DNA of 64,000 bases from Myxococcus sp. CA023. GTDB lineage: Bacteria; Myxococcota; Myxococcia; Myxococcales; Myxococcaceae. The number at the start of each line of letters is the position of its first letter. The first letter of the stretch is position 1. The notes beneath the pieces are model-generated. The model was not told the origin of the DNA and ran no database searches. It worked only from the letters and a program-made list of their open reading frames with translations. Positions 40,215 to 49,353 of this stretch are shown in pieces. The translations under genes and the position numbers were made by a program. The stretch lies in NCBI RefSeq assembly GCF_010998615.1, contig NZ_JAAEAH010000022.1, positions 1-64,000 on the forward strand, given 5' to 3'.

Positions 40215-41020
40215 GGCGCCCCCTGCGCTGCCTCCTCCACCTCTTCGAAGTGGATTCGCAGCTGGGTGAAGTTGTACGGCGGCCAGGGGCCGGTCACGTC
40301 CACCTGGAAGTTCTCGGGCAGCGTCGCGCCCAGCTTCTCCACGGTCGCGTTGAAGGCGTCGACCTTCTTTTGTGGCACCAGCGCGGCCAGATTCACCACC
40401 TCCGACTCATTGCGCGGCTCGTTGACCACGGTCTGCCTGGCCACGGACTCGATTCCATCGAGCACCTTGTCGGCGGTCGCCTCACGGAAGCCGTTGAGCA
40501 GGTCGACGAAGTACTTCCCCAGCCCGATCTTCTCTTCGCGCGACGGTTCACCCTCGAGGTAGAGGTCGTCCCGCATCGCCTTGAGCTCGGGGAAGGCGTT
40601 GACGTAGTACCCGAACGCATTGGGGTCGCTCAGCCGGATCCGAAGGCCCATCTCCACATTTCCTCTCACCGCACGGAGCTGCGTGAGGAAGTCGTTCGCG
40701 TGCTCGGCCAGCAGGTTCCGGACCTCCCGCTCGCTGCCGGCAATGATGCCGAACGCGACTGGCAGCATCGGCGCCTGGTCCATCACCTGGCCCAGCACTG
40801 CGCTGTGGGTGCTGAGGTGTTTGCGCTCCGGCCGAAGCGTCTGCTGCTCGATATTGCTGACGATGGCCGCCAGCTTTCCGGACGTCACCGGGTGCACGTC
40901 TGCACCCTGGATGCCGGGAGTGTCGAGGTTCAGCGAGTCGACCACCTCTATCGGAACCACCGCGTACAGGTAGCGTCCCTCCGGGGTGGACTTCTCGTGT
41001 CGAGTCTTGGCGCGTGGCAT
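40211..41020 (-). CDS. GvpF/GvpL family protein (copy 3)
   Basis: A 269-residue GvpF/L protein: RYLYAVVPIEV opening, VTSGKLAAIVSNIE, SAVLGQVMDQAPMLPVAFG and the C-terminal VDVTGPWPPYNFTQLRI signature. GvpF/L proteins coat or chaperone GvpA during assembly. The first of three related genes to be numbered here, third in order of transcription, directly after gvpA (30-base gap). Confidence 0.93.
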   Translation of the reverse strand: MPRAKTRHEKSTPEGRYLYAVVPIEVVDSLNLDTPGIQGADVHPVTSGKLAAIVSNIEQQTLRPERKHLSTHSAVLGQVMDQAPMLPVAFGIIAGSEREVRNLLAEHANDFLTQLRAVRGNVEMGLRIRLSDPNAFGYYVNAFPELKAMRDDLYLEGEPSREEKIGLGKYFVDLLNGFREATADKVLDGIESVARQTVVNEPRNESEVVNLAALVPQKKVDAFNATVEKLGATLPENFQVDVTGPWPPYNFTQLRIHFEEVEEAAQGAP

Positions 41021-41050
41021 GACGTTGTCCTGTCCTGTTCAGGTGGAAAT

Positions 41051-41275
41051 TCAGACCGCGACAGGCGCAGCCGCAGCGGCGGTGAGGCCGATGGCGTCGG
41101 CGTACTTGAGGTAGGTCTCGATCGAAGCGATCACGACGCGTGCCTCGATAGTGAGCACCTCGATGCCGACCAGCGAGACCTTCACCCAGGCATCGACCAC
41201 GATTCCCTTGTCCAGGATCCGGTCGATGACGTCGGCCGTCGAGGACGTCCCGGTAGAAGTTGAGACGTTTGCCAT
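41051..41275 (-). CDS. gvpA: Major gas vesicle shell protein
   Basis: A 74-residue protein nearly identical in pattern to cyanobacterial and haloarchaeal Gvp[23 protein letters not shown], then [20 protein letters not shown] and [11 protein letters not shown]. This is the amphipathic rib-forming unit of the air-filled protein shell. The N-terminal Ser/Thr stretch and the Ala/Pro C-terminus are typical variable ends. Fourth to sixth position in the operon (see order in summary) and flanked by GvpF/L genes on both sides. Confidence 0.97.
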   Translation of the reverse strand: MANVSTSTGTSSTADVIDRILDKGIVVDAWVKVSLVGIEVLTIEARVVIASIETYLKYADAIGLTAAAAAPVAV

Positions 41276-41282
41276 GACGTAT

Positions 41283-42050
41283 TCATCCTTTCTCTTGGAG
41301 ATGCTCCAGCTCGGCGAGGGCCGCGACGGCAGGCTTTGCCAGGTCTGCCACGAAGCCGTAGGGGGGCCACGGGCCGCTGCACATCACATTGCCGGGGCAG
41401 TCTTTCTGAAAGCGAAGGAAGGCCCGCCGGAACTCGGCGAGCTTGGGGCGCTCCACCAGGAAGGCCATGGAGAGCAGCTGCCCGTCTGGGCGAGCGGCAT
41501 GGTCCCAGGTGTAGCGGACGAACTGCCCGGAGAAGGCCGCCTGCGCCCGCTCCGCCATGCGCCGGGCAGCGCGGTCCACACGTGTCTGCTGCGCGTAGAA
41601 GCGACGCCGGTTGTCCAGGTAGGCTCGTCCGCGGGTCTGGGCGTCCGCCCCGGTGGGCGCCCCTGCCTGCTCCGGGGGCTCGGCCACGTCCGACTCCTGG
41701 AACAGGATGCGCAGACCCATTTCGTCACAGCCCTCCACCTGGGCCAGCGCGTCCGAGAACTGCCGCTCGTAGCGGTGCAGGAACTCCACCACCTGTTCGG
41801 GGTGATGGACGAAGCAGCCGTAGCGCATGGGCAACACCGCCAGTCGGCGGTGCAGCTGCTCGACCACCCGGGCGTACTCCAGCGCCTGCTCGATGCCGGC
41901 CGAGGAGGCCAGCTCCTCCTCCATCGGCGAGATGGCCGCAGCCAGGTTGCCGTGCTTCACCGCCATCAGCGGCGCCTGGTTCAGCCCCGGCGGCAGCGCC
42001 TCCTTCGCTGCCTGCCGTGCGTCCAGGATGCCGTACATGATTGACTTCAC
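41283..42050 (-). CDS. GvpF/GvpL family protein (copy 2)
   Basis: A 255-residue GvpF/L protein: [13 protein letters not shown] opening, [31 protein letters not shown], and the [12 protein letters not shown]-terminal signature. It uses a GTG start with AGGAGG-like GGAGGAG upstream and overlaps copy 1 by four bases (GTGA). The opening is more diverged than in the other copies, so it may have a distinct assembly role. Confidence 0.9.
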   Translation of the reverse strand: MKSIMYGILDARQAAKEALPPGLNQAPLMAVKHGNLAAAISPMEEELASSAGIEQALEYARVVEQLHRRLAVLPMRYGCFVHHPEQVVEFLHRYERQFSDALAQVEGCDEMGLRILFQESDVAEPPEQAGAPTGADAQTRGRAYLDNRRRFYAQQTRVDRAARRMAERAQAAFSGQFVRYTWDHAARPDGQLLSMAFLVERPKLAEFRRAFLRFQKDCPGNVMCSGPWPPYGFVADLAKPAVAALAELEHLQEKG

Positions 42051-42889
42051 GGCTGCTCCTCCAGGCTGGGGCAGAAGCTGTAGGGAGGCCAGGGGCCGGT
42101 CGCCTCCACCGTCAACCCCTGCGGCTGGTACCGGGCCGCGAGCTGCTGCAAGCGCTGGGTGAACCGCTGCACCTGCCCGGAGTGCACCAGGAACGCGGAG
42201 TTCAGCACCATGTCGTCCTGCCGGCCCGAGATCCCGCGATCTGCCAGGCGCAGGGGTTTCACCGAGATCGCCCCCGGGGCGAGCTCCTCGCGGATGTGGG
42301 CCGCCAGGCTCTGTCCCTCGTTGCGGCTGCGCACGTCGAGCTCGCGCTGCAGCTTCTTCTCGTGGAAGTAGCGCGCGCCGGGAGTCTCGGGGAGGTGCTG
42401 GAGGCGCTGGCGGAACTCGGGCGCTCGCTCCAGATGAGCGCGCAGGCGCTGGGCGTTGGCGTAGACCTTGACTGCCCATTCCTCCTTGTCGGCGATGTCG
42501 TCGAGGAATCTGGAGATCTCCTGCCGGTGGGCGTCGACCGCCTCGGACAGCGCTCGCGGTGAGGAGAAGATCGCCCCGAAGCTCACCGGAAGCACCGGCG
42601 AGGACTGCATCACCTCCTCGAGCACGCGCTCGTGCCTGACCGCCCGGGGGGCCACCCACTCCAGGTCCTGGGTGTGGTCCGCACCCTCCGGCCCCAGGAA
42701 CTCCTCCATCGAGAGAGGACTGTAGATGGCGGCAAGGTTCCCCAGCTTCAGCGTCCGCACGTCGGCGGCGCCGCTGACACCGGGAACGGAGAAGCGCTCC
42801 ACCGCCCCTGCCCGCGTGAAGCCATAGACGTACAGGGACTGCTGGCCCTTGCGGCGCCCCTGCACATCGGGATTGCCGTGGGCTCTCAT
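42047..42889 (-). CDS. GvpF/GvpL family protein (copy 1)
   Basis: A 280-residue GvpF/L protein: QSLYVYGFTRAG near residue 17, TLKLGNLAAIYSPLS, SPVLPVSFGAIF, and the VEATGPWPPYSFCP signature at the C-terminus. The ATG at 42889 overlaps the AAA+ gene stop by four bases (ATGA). An upstream in-frame extension overlapping the AAA+ gene was rejected. Confidence 0.92.
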   Translation of the reverse strand: MRAHGNPDVQGRRKGQQSLYVYGFTRAGAVERFSVPGVSGAADVRTLKLGNLAAIYSPLSMEEFLGPEGADHTQDLEWVAPRAVRHERVLEEVMQSSPVLPVSFGAIFSSPRALSEAVDAHRQEISRFLDDIADKEEWAVKVYANAQRLRAHLERAPEFRQRLQHLPETPGARYFHEKKLQRELDVRSRNEGQSLAAHIREELAPGAISVKPLRLADRGISGRQDDMVLNSAFLVHSGQVQRFTQRLQQLAARYQPQGLTVEATGPWPPYSFCPSLEEQP

Positions 42890-45021
42890 GGCCGGCGTGC
42901 CTCCTTGTGCCCACGGATCGCCTTGAGCAGGCTCTCGGATGTGATGACGAGGCGCTTTCCCTTGCCGCTGATGACGTGACGCACGGCATCCCAGGCGGCC
43001 TGGTTGCACACGGCCTGGATGTCGGCGCCGGAGAAGGACTCGCTGCGTGCAGCGAGCACGTCCAGGCCGAGGTCCTTCTCCACTGGCTTGTCGCGCAGGT
43101 GGACCTGGAAGATTTCGCGCCGCGCCTCGCGGTCCGGCAGCGGCACGTCGACGAGCAGGTCGAAGCGTCCCGGGCGCAGCAGCGCAGGGTCGAGCAGGTC
43201 CGCGCGGTTGGTGGCCGCGAGCACCAGCACACCGGTCAGCTCCTCGATGCCATCCATCTCGGACAGGAACTGGCTGACGACCCTTTCTGTGACGCGCTCG
43301 TCCATCCCCCCGGCAGAGCGCGTCGGCACGAGCGAGTCGAACTCATCGAAGAAGATGATGCAGGGGGCCGCCTGACGGGCCTTCTGGAAGGTCTCGCGCA
43401 CCCCCCTCTCGGACTCCCCCACGAACTTGCTGAGCAGCGCCGGGCCCTTGACCGAGATGAAGTTGACCTGGCTCTCGTGGGCGGCGGCCTTGGCCATCAG
43501 CGTCTTGCCGCAGCCGGGAGGGCCGCTCAGCAGCACGCCCTTGGGGGGGCGGACCTTGGCCCGCGCGAACTCCTCGGGGTACCGGAGCGGCCACTCCACC
43601 GCCTCGATGAGCCGCTGCTTGAGCTGCCCCAGTCCGCCCACGTCCTTCCAGCCCACATCCGGGGTCTCCACGAACACCTCGCGGATCGCCGATGGCCCCA
43701 CCTCGTGCAGCGCCGCCTGGAAGTCGGCCATCGTCACCTGGAGCTGCATCACCTCGTCGTAGGGAATCTCGGCCGAGGCGAAGTCGATGTGGGGAATCAG
43801 CCGGCGCAGGCAGGTCATCGCCGCCTCGCGGCACAGGGCCTGGAGGTCTGCGCCTACGAAGCCATGCGTCACGGCCGCCAGATGGTCCAGGTCCACGTCC
43901 TCTGCCAGCGGCATGCCCCGGCTGTGGATGGCGAGGATCTCCTTGCGCGACGTGCGGTCGGGGATGGAGATGGCGATCTCGCGGTCGAACCGCCCCGGGC
44001 GACGCAGCGCCGGGTCCAGCACGTTGGGGATGTTGGTGGCAGCCAGCACGATGACGTGCCGGCGTTGGGCCAGGCCGTCCATCAGCGACAGCAGCTGCGC
44101 CACCACGCGCTTCTCCACCTCGCCCTGCACGTTCTCGCGCCGGGGAGCGATGGCGTCTATCTCGTCCACGAAGATGATGGCCGGGGCCCTGCGCTGGGCC
44201 TCGTCGAAGATCTGCCGGAGGTGGGCCTCACTCTCTCCGTAGAACTTGTGCATGATCTCCGGGCCGGTGATGGTGAAGAACGCCGCCGCCGTCTCGTGGG
44301 CCACCGCCCGGGCGATCAGCGTCTTGCCGCAGCCCGGCGGGCCATACAGCAGCACCCCCTTGGGGGCGTCGATCCCGAGCCGCTCGAACACCTCCGGATA
44401 CCGCAGCGGCAGCTCCACGATCTCGCGGATGCGGCCCAGCTCCCGCTTCAGCCCACCCACGTCCTCGTAGCTGACGGCGCGCGCCCGCTCGTGCGTCACC
44501 TTCTCCTTCTCCGGCGCCTTGGCGACCTCCAGCATGGTGTTGGGGTGAATCACCACCGCCCCCACAGGAGCGGTCTCGACGACGCGGAAGTCGGCCGTGC
44601 GGCTGCCGAACAGCAGCGCCCGGACCCGGTCCCCCTTCACCACCGGCAGTCCGTCCAGCAGCGTGCCGATGTAGGCCAGGTCACGCTGCGCGGGGGTGAA
44701 CTCCAGGGGCGCCAGCACGACCTTCTCGGCGTGTCGGGCAGGGGCCAGGGTCAGCTTCACCGGCTCGTCCAGCTGCACCCCGGTGTTGGCCCGGGTCACA
44801 CCGTCAATCTGGAGGATTCCGCGCCCCCGGGCGTCCGGGTAGGAGGGCATCACCTTGGCCGCGCTGCGGCGCTTGCCGGACAGCGTGACGATGTCGCCGA
44901 TCTGCGCCCCCAGCCGCTGCATGTCGGCGGGGTCCATGCGGGCGAGGCCACGGCCCAGGTCCTTGCCGAGGGACTCGGCGGCACGCAGCGTCTGCGTACG
45001 TTCCCGTGTCGCGACGGTCAC
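42886..45021 (-). CDS. CDC48/VCP-like double AAA+ ATPase in the gas vesicle operon
   Basis: A 711-residue type II AAA+ ATPase. An N-terminal CDC48-type double-psi barrel domain (about 1-165) precedes D1 (Walker A GPPGCGKT 227-234, Walker [10 protein letters not shown] about 282-290) and D2 (second GPPGCGKT, then [10 protein letters not shown]). The [22 protein letters not shown] segment of CDC48 is also present. CDC48 homologues unfold or extract proteins. Gas vesicle clusters of some bacteria carry such a protein where others have the MoxR-type GvpN; no GvpN is visible here. Probably acts in assembly or disassembly of vesicles. Confidence 0.95.
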   Translation of the reverse strand: MTVATRERTQTLRAAESLGKDLGRGLARMDPADMQRLGAQIGDIVTLSGKRRSAAKVMPSYPDARGRGILQIDGVTRANTGVQLDEPVKLTLAPARHAEKVVLAPLEFTPAQRDLAYIGTLLDGLPVVKGDRVRALLFGSRTADFRVVETAPVGAVVIHPNTMLEVAKAPEKEKVTHERARAVSYEDVGGLKRELGRIREIVELPLRYPEVFERLGIDAPKGVLLYGPPGCGKTLIARAVAHETAAAFFTITGPEIMHKFYGESEAHLRQIFDEAQRRAPAIIFVDEIDAIAPRRENVQGEVEKRVVAQLLSLMDGLAQRRHVIVLAATNIPNVLDPALRRPGRFDREIAISIPDRTSRKEILAIHSRGMPLAEDVDLDHLAAVTHGFVGADLQALCREAAMTCLRRLIPHIDFASAEIPYDEVMQLQVTMADFQAALHEVGPSAIREVFVETPDVGWKDVGGLGQLKQRLIEAVEWPLRYPEEFARAKVRPPKGVLLSGPPGCGKTLMAKAAAHESQVNFISVKGPALLSKFVGESERGVRETFQKARQAAPCIIFFDEFDSLVPTRSAGGMDERVTERVVSQFLSEMDGIEELTGVLVLAATNRADLLDPALLRPGRFDLLVDVPLPDREARREIFQVHLRDKPVEKDLGLDVLAARSESFSGADIQAVCNQAAWDAVRHVISGKGKRLVITSESLLKAIRGHKEARRP

Positions 45022-45542
45022 GAGCGGCTCTCCTCCTGGGCGGTGAGGCGGATCTCGAGGACGCCGTGGCGGCAGCTGGTGTGCATCTGCCGGCGGGTGA
45101 AGCGCCTGGGGAGCAGGACCTCCTTGTGGTACTTGAGCGCCCCGTGCTCGGCATGCAGGGTCAGGATGTCTTCACGGAGTTCCAGCGTGATGTCCTTGCG
45201 GTCGACACCTGGCAGCTCGGCCACCACCAGCACGTCCGGCCCCTCCTCGAAGACATCCACCAGGGGCTCGCGGATGGGGTGGACGACCGCCTTGCCGGTC
45301 TGGTGATCCTGGCGGATGTTCCCGAAGGGCTCCACGCGCGGAATGCCGCTCGGTTGCCCGGGTGCGCCTCCTCCGATCCGCACGTTGAAGCCATAGACGC
45401 CCCTGAGCCCCTTGTCGGAGGCTCCGAGCTCTCCGGAGCGTTGGAGCTGTTCGCCCTTCTCCGCGAGCTCCGCCAGTTTCGTGACGAGGGTGGTGATTCC
45501 TTCGAGGAACCCTCCACCGCTGATGCCGGTCTTCTCTGCCAT
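45018..45542 (-). CDS. gvpH: GvpH-like Hsp20 small heat-shock protein
   Basis: A 174-residue protein. The first 75 residues are variable, with a helical LEGITTLVTKLAELAEKGEQL. Residues about 95-170 form an alpha-crystallin domain: PLVDVFEEGPDVLVVAELPGVDRKDITLELREDILTLHA ... YHKEVLLP, with the strand-LEIRLTA near the end. GvpH-type proteins associate with vesicles and stabilise GvpA. First gene of the operon; its stop overlaps the AAA+ start by four bases. Confidence 0.9.
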   Translation of the reverse strand: MAEKTGISGGGFLEGITTLVTKLAELAEKGEQLQRSGELGASDKGLRGVYGFNVRIGGGAPGQPSGIPRVEPFGNIRQDHQTGKAVVHPIREPLVDVFEEGPDVLVVAELPGVDRKDITLELREDILTLHAEHGALKYHKEVLLPRRFTRRQMHTSCRHGVLEIRLTAQEESRS

Positions 45543-45882
45543 TGCTCCACCTGTCGTGATTCAAAGCTCTGGCATCCCCCCCTCCATGCCCAGCGGCAAG
45601 ACTCGAAGTGGGGATTCCGCCCGCCCCATGCCCAGCTAGGAGCGGCACGGATAGGGGCCGGCTGGTGATGCCTGGTCGGCGGGTATCGGCGCATCGCCTG
45701 AGGGGGGCTCGTCAGTCATGTCGCCCCCTGCCCATCGCCCGGGAGGTGGCAGATCGACCTGGGAGGGGCGGGAGGGGCGGGGCCGCCTCACCTCCCTGAA
45801 CTTCGCCGCCTGTCGTGTCTACGTTCTGCATGGACAGCGCATGCGCGTCCGGCACGCGTGTGCGTCAGCGGTGTGAGCACCC
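45543..45882. promoter_or_regulatory. Divergent regulatory region of the gvp operon
   Basis: This 340-base gap separates gvpH (minus) from the PDZ-protein gene (plus) and must hold both promoters. It contains two copies of the 11-bp sequence CCATGCCCAGC, at 45584-45594 and 45626-45636, exactly 42 bp apart (four helical turns) in the same orientation. I found no unambiguous -35/-10 or sigma-54 box. Confidence 0.45.
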
Positions 45883-47019
45883 ATGGCCTCGGTCAAAGGA
45901 ATTGCGAACGGGGGGAACACGCGCAAGCGCGTCCAGCAAGAGACGCTCCCCCAGGATGTACAGGCGCAGGAAATGGAACGGTTCCACGCGCAGCGCGAGG
46001 CGCTCATCGCCGACGTTGCGCAGTCTGGAGCGAGGCTCCTCACGGTCGCGGCCAGGCGGTTGCCAACCGTGCTGACGCGGCCCGTGCTCGAGGGGGGAAT
46101 CCGCGTTCTCCAGGACACCACCCTCTACCTCCAAGAAGCGTCGATGGAGGAGTGGCTCCACGCCGCGCAAAAAAAGCTGAAGGCGAGGCCGGGGAGCTCC
46201 ATCCTCGGGCTGCTGGGCATTGGACTGCTCGCCGGGCGGCTGCTCCGTAAGATGGCGGAGAAGGGGGGCAAGACGGGAGGGGCCGAGGCCTTCCGAGAAC
46301 GATTGCGCGAGAGCATGTTCCTGGCGACCCATGGTGGAGTGGGGCGGCCCCCAGCCGCGACGCGCCTGCGCCTGCAGAAGGCTGGAGGGCCGAAGCAGGG
46401 GGCGCCACGCAAGCGCGACGTGAAGGAGAGAGCGCTGCGAAAGCCCGCGGTGAGGGCGAAGGAAGTGGCGCGAGACGTCGCCGAGGGCGCCCAGGACGCA
46501 ACACGCGCCTTCGACGAGGTCACCAAGAGCGCCCAGGGTGCAACACGCGCGTTCTCAGAGGCGACCCGGGGCGCAGCGCGCGAGGGCGGTGGGGTTGCGA
46601 GCGGCGCGCGCAAGGCGATGAAGGACACAAGGCGCGAGGTCGCTCAAGGGGCAGCGAAGCCAGGGGTGAAGAAGTCGCCGCCCAGCACCGAGGCCACGTC
46701 CACGAAGGCGCCCGCACAAGCGCCGAGCGGCTACCTCGGTATGGGGGCCTTCCCCGTCCGGCTCCCGGAGAGGCTTGCGAAGGCCCATGGCACCCAGAGC
46801 GGCCTCAAGGTCGCGAGCGTGGAGCCGGATGGCCCGGCCGAGGAGGCGGGGCTGCATCCGGGTGACACGCTGCTCACGCTCGAGGGTCAGCCATTGCGAG
46901 AGGTGGATGACCTGGTCGCGCAGATGCCTCCGGAACGTGTGGGCCAGACCGTGCACGCCAAGGTGCTGCGCGCCGGGGCTGCCAGGGTCATCGACCTCAC
47001 CGTTGGCGCGCACCCCTGA
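45883..47019 (+). CDS. Helical-repeat protein with C-terminal PDZ domain
   Basis: A 378-residue protein divergent to gvpH. A short hydrophobic segment lies at about 108-122 (ILGLLGIGLLAGRLL). Residues 190-250 are charged amphipathic helix repeats such as EGAQDATRAFDEVTKSAQGATRAFSEATR, like those in LEA or apolipoprotein-type proteins. A PDZ domain (about 285-376; YLGMGAF then VEPDGPAEEAGLHPGDTLLTLEGQPL) closes it. No signal peptide is evident. Function is not known; the position suggests a role with the vesicles, which is inference. The start has no clear binding site. Confidence 0.75.
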   Translation: MASVKGIANGGNTRKRVQQETLPQDVQAQEMERFHAQREALIADVAQSGARLLTVAARRLPTVLTRPVLEGGIRVLQDTTLYLQEASMEEWLHAAQKKLKARPGSSILGLLGIGLLAGRLLRKMAEKGGKTGGAEAFRERLRESMFLATHGGVGRPPAATRLRLQKAGGPKQGAPRKRDVKERALRKPAVRAKEVARDVAEGAQDATRAFDEVTKSAQGATRAFSEATRGAAREGGGVASGARKAMKDTRREVAQGAAKPGVKKSPPSTEATSTKAPAQAPSGYLGMGAFPVRLPERLAKAHGTQSGLKVASVEPDGPAEEAGLHPGDTLLTLEGQPLREVDDLVAQMPPERVGQTVHAKVLRAGAARVIDLTVGAHP

Positions 47020-47303
47020 GCCGGGTGTCGCGAGCGCTCATGCGGCTCACGATGACTTGACGGAGCCGGAGGAGGACCTGCGGCGCGAGGAGGACGTGCG
47101 GGGCCTGGGCGCTCCCTGCTAACGAAGGCGCGCCAGCCCCGCGAGCCCTTTCAAGCCACTTCCGGAGTGCTTGCCTGGCGGTGGACATCTCCCTGCCGAG
47201 GAGGCTCGGGACGTGTCGATGTGTTTCGAGGCTCCGGATGGAGGAACTCCCGGGCATAGACTGGTGGCCGTTGTCCTCGCATCCTTCGAAGGGGCCCTCG
47301 CGC

Positions 47304-48422
47304 GTGCGTCCATTCTTCATCGTCCTCGGCTGTTCCTTGGTCCTCGGGTGCGCGTCCACGCCGAAGCCCGTTCCAGCAGCGCCTCCCGAAGCCGCCGAGA
47401 CGTCCCAGGCGGAGCACGAGACACCGGCGTACCTCTCACCCTCCGAAATCGTGAAGGTGCTGGAGGATTCCAAGGTCGCTTACCGGGTCGAAGGCAAGGA
47501 CTCACCCCCGGGCGGGTGGGGCGACCAGCTGTGGCCTCAGCGCGTGGCCCTGATTGACGTCCCCCAGGTGGAGGTGGAGGACGGCCGCCGCACCATCCGC
47601 GAGTGGCCCACGCCCGCCGGGCTGAAAGCCCTGCTCGATGAGGCCGAGCCCCACTTCCAGGCGAAGCGCTACGACGAGGCCGCGAAGCTGTACGCCCAGG
47701 CCACGGACCTGTGTCCCGAGTGCTACGTGGCGTGGGTCTTCCGGGGTGACGCGGACTACTTCGCCGGAGACGCGGCCACCGCGCTGGAGCACTACGGCCG
47801 CGCCACCACCCTCAACCCCTATGACCACCGTGCCTGGTTCTTCCGGGGCAATGCCCTGGCGAAGCTGGGGCGCTTCGAGGAGGCGCTGGATGCCTGGGCG
47901 CAGTGCCTGGCGCTGAGCCCGCGCTACCCCGTCATCCGCCAGTTCTTCCGCACCAACGCGCACCTGGGGTTGGTCATCCGCGGTGACACCATTGTTCCGC
48001 GCGGGTACGCCGAGCGCGACGCGGAGGGCGTCTCCATCCAGTTCGACCCCAACCACGACCCTGCCTGGCTGGCGTTCGCCAACTGCAAGGCCCTGTGGCT
48101 GGGCGAGCCGTCACACCGGGCGAAGATGACGGGCTCCACCGAGGAGCAGTTCACCTCCGTGGAGGAGATGGAGTGCCTGGCATCGGCGCTGGCGGTCCAT
48201 GAGAGCCAGAAGGCGGAGGGCAAGACGGATGCCTCGGACCCCACGCTGGACCGCCTCTTCGCCATCGCCCAGGAGGGGCTGCTGCTGGAGGCGGTGTTGT
48301 TCGAGGTGGGCGCGCGCGTCCACCCTCAAATCGCGCTCACCCTGGAGGATGAGCTCCGCCGGCGCCTCAAGAAGTACGTGCTCACGCACGTCCTGGTACC
48401 GGCGGGAGGCCACGGGGGCTGA
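47304..48422 (+). CDS. TPR-repeat lipoprotein
   Basis: A 372-residue predicted lipoprotein. The GTG start at 47304 gives a signal (RPFFIVLGCSLVLGCAS) with lipobox LVLGC; AAGGGG lies upstream. Residues about 100-220 are TPR pairs (EPHFQAKRYDEAAKLYAQATDLCPECYVAW, and ALEHYGRATTLNPYDHRAWF). The rest has an FDPNHDPAWLAFANCKALW segment I do not recognise. An ATG at 47238 is in frame but leaves the signal internal. It ends five bases from the convergent TonB-like gene. Confidence 0.8.
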   Translation: MRPFFIVLGCSLVLGCASTPKPVPAAPPEAAETSQAEHETPAYLSPSEIVKVLEDSKVAYRVEGKDSPPGGWGDQLWPQRVALIDVPQVEVEDGRRTIREWPTPAGLKALLDEAEPHFQAKRYDEAAKLYAQATDLCPECYVAWVFRGDADYFAGDAATALEHYGRATTLNPYDHRAWFFRGNALAKLGRFEEALDAWAQCLALSPRYPVIRQFFRTNAHLGLVIRGDTIVPRGYAERDAEGVSIQFDPNHDPAWLAFANCKALWLGEPSHRAKMTGSTEEQFTSVEEMECLASALAVHESQKAEGKTDASDPTLDRLFAIAQEGLLLEAVLFEVGARVHPQIALTLEDELRRRLKKYVLTHVLVPAGGHGG

Positions 48423-48427
48423 GCGCC

Positions 48428-49186
48428 CTAGCGGGGCAGCTTGAGCCGCAGCGTGAACACGTAGGACACGCTCACCGTCCGGCCCTGGTACTGCACCGGG
48501 GTGTAGCGGCGGCTGTGCAGCGCATCGAGCACGGCCTCGTTCATGTGCGGCAGGCCCTTGATGATGCGGCAGTCCGTCACGTCGCCGCGCACCGTGATGA
48601 CGCACTTGGCAATCATGGTGCCCTCCACGCGGGCGGCGAGCGCTTGGTGCGTGTATTCGATGCCCGGGCTTCCCATCAGTCTGGGCGGCGACATGCCCTG
48701 ACCAAAGGGCATGATGTCGGTGCCCGTGGCTTCCTGCCCAGGGCCCAGGCCGGGCACGTACTGCACGCCAACCACGTTGCTATCCTCGTAGCCCTCCGGA
48801 TGCCCACCCCGCACGCCAGTCCCCGTGTCCGCCACCTCGTCCGTCGAGGTGCTGGTGTCGGTGCTCGCCACCGCTTCCACCGGCTTGGGCGGCGCATCCA
48901 CCACCGGCGGCGGCACGCGCGCGGGCACGCGGTCCCGGTTGCGCGGGCGAGGGCGTGACGCGGTGGCTGCCTTCGGCTGCGCCGGGGCGGGGGAGCCCTT
49001 CGCCACGCGCGGGGGCTGCGCCACGCGGAGCACCAACTCCTTCGGCTCCGGAGGCTCGCTGGGACCCGGCGGCCTCGCGGAGATGAAGAGCACCGCCCCG
49101 AACAGGGCCGCATGCAGGGCGATGGACACCCACACGCCCGTGCCAATACGTCCAGCCCGCTGCCGCTCGATGACCGAATTGAACAT
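48428..49186 (-). CDS. TonB-family energy transducer-like protein
   Basis: A 252-residue protein: short cytoplasmic start, one transmembrane helix (about 18-36), a long Pro-rich periplasmic linker (KPVEAVAS region), and a C-terminal TonB domain (EGTMIAKCVITVRGDVTDCRIIKGLPHMNEAVLDALHSRRYTP). TonB domains couple inner-membrane energy to outer-membrane receptors or to gliding devices. No exbB/exbD genes are adjacent. Confidence 0.85.
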   Translation of the reverse strand: MFNSVIERQRAGRIGTGVWVSIALHAALFGAVLFISARPPGPSEPPEPKELVLRVAQPPRVAKGSPAPAQPKAATASRPRPRNRDRVPARVPPPVVDAPPKPVEAVASTDTSTSTDEVADTGTGVRGGHPEGYEDSNVVGVQYVPGLGPGQEATGTDIMPFGQGMSPPRLMGSPGIEYTHQALAARVEGTMIAKCVITVRGDVTDCRIIKGLPHMNEAVLDALHSRRYTPVQYQGRTVSVSYVFTLRLKLPR

Positions 49187-49353
49187 TCCGGATGGCCTCC
49201 CTCAGCGTCTGGCGCTCCCGGTGACGGCCGTGCAAGACGGACGGCACCGACGGGGACGGGTGGCTGCGGAGCGCCCTGTCCACGCAAGAGTCAACCTACG
49301 GAGTCGGCGTCTTCGAATGGCGGTGGGTCGGCCATCGCTTCGTCACGGTTGTG

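Noticed and set aside
42907..45306. A 799-residue plus-strand open frame
   Set aside because: It is antisense to the CDC48-like gene, which has complete Walker motifs.
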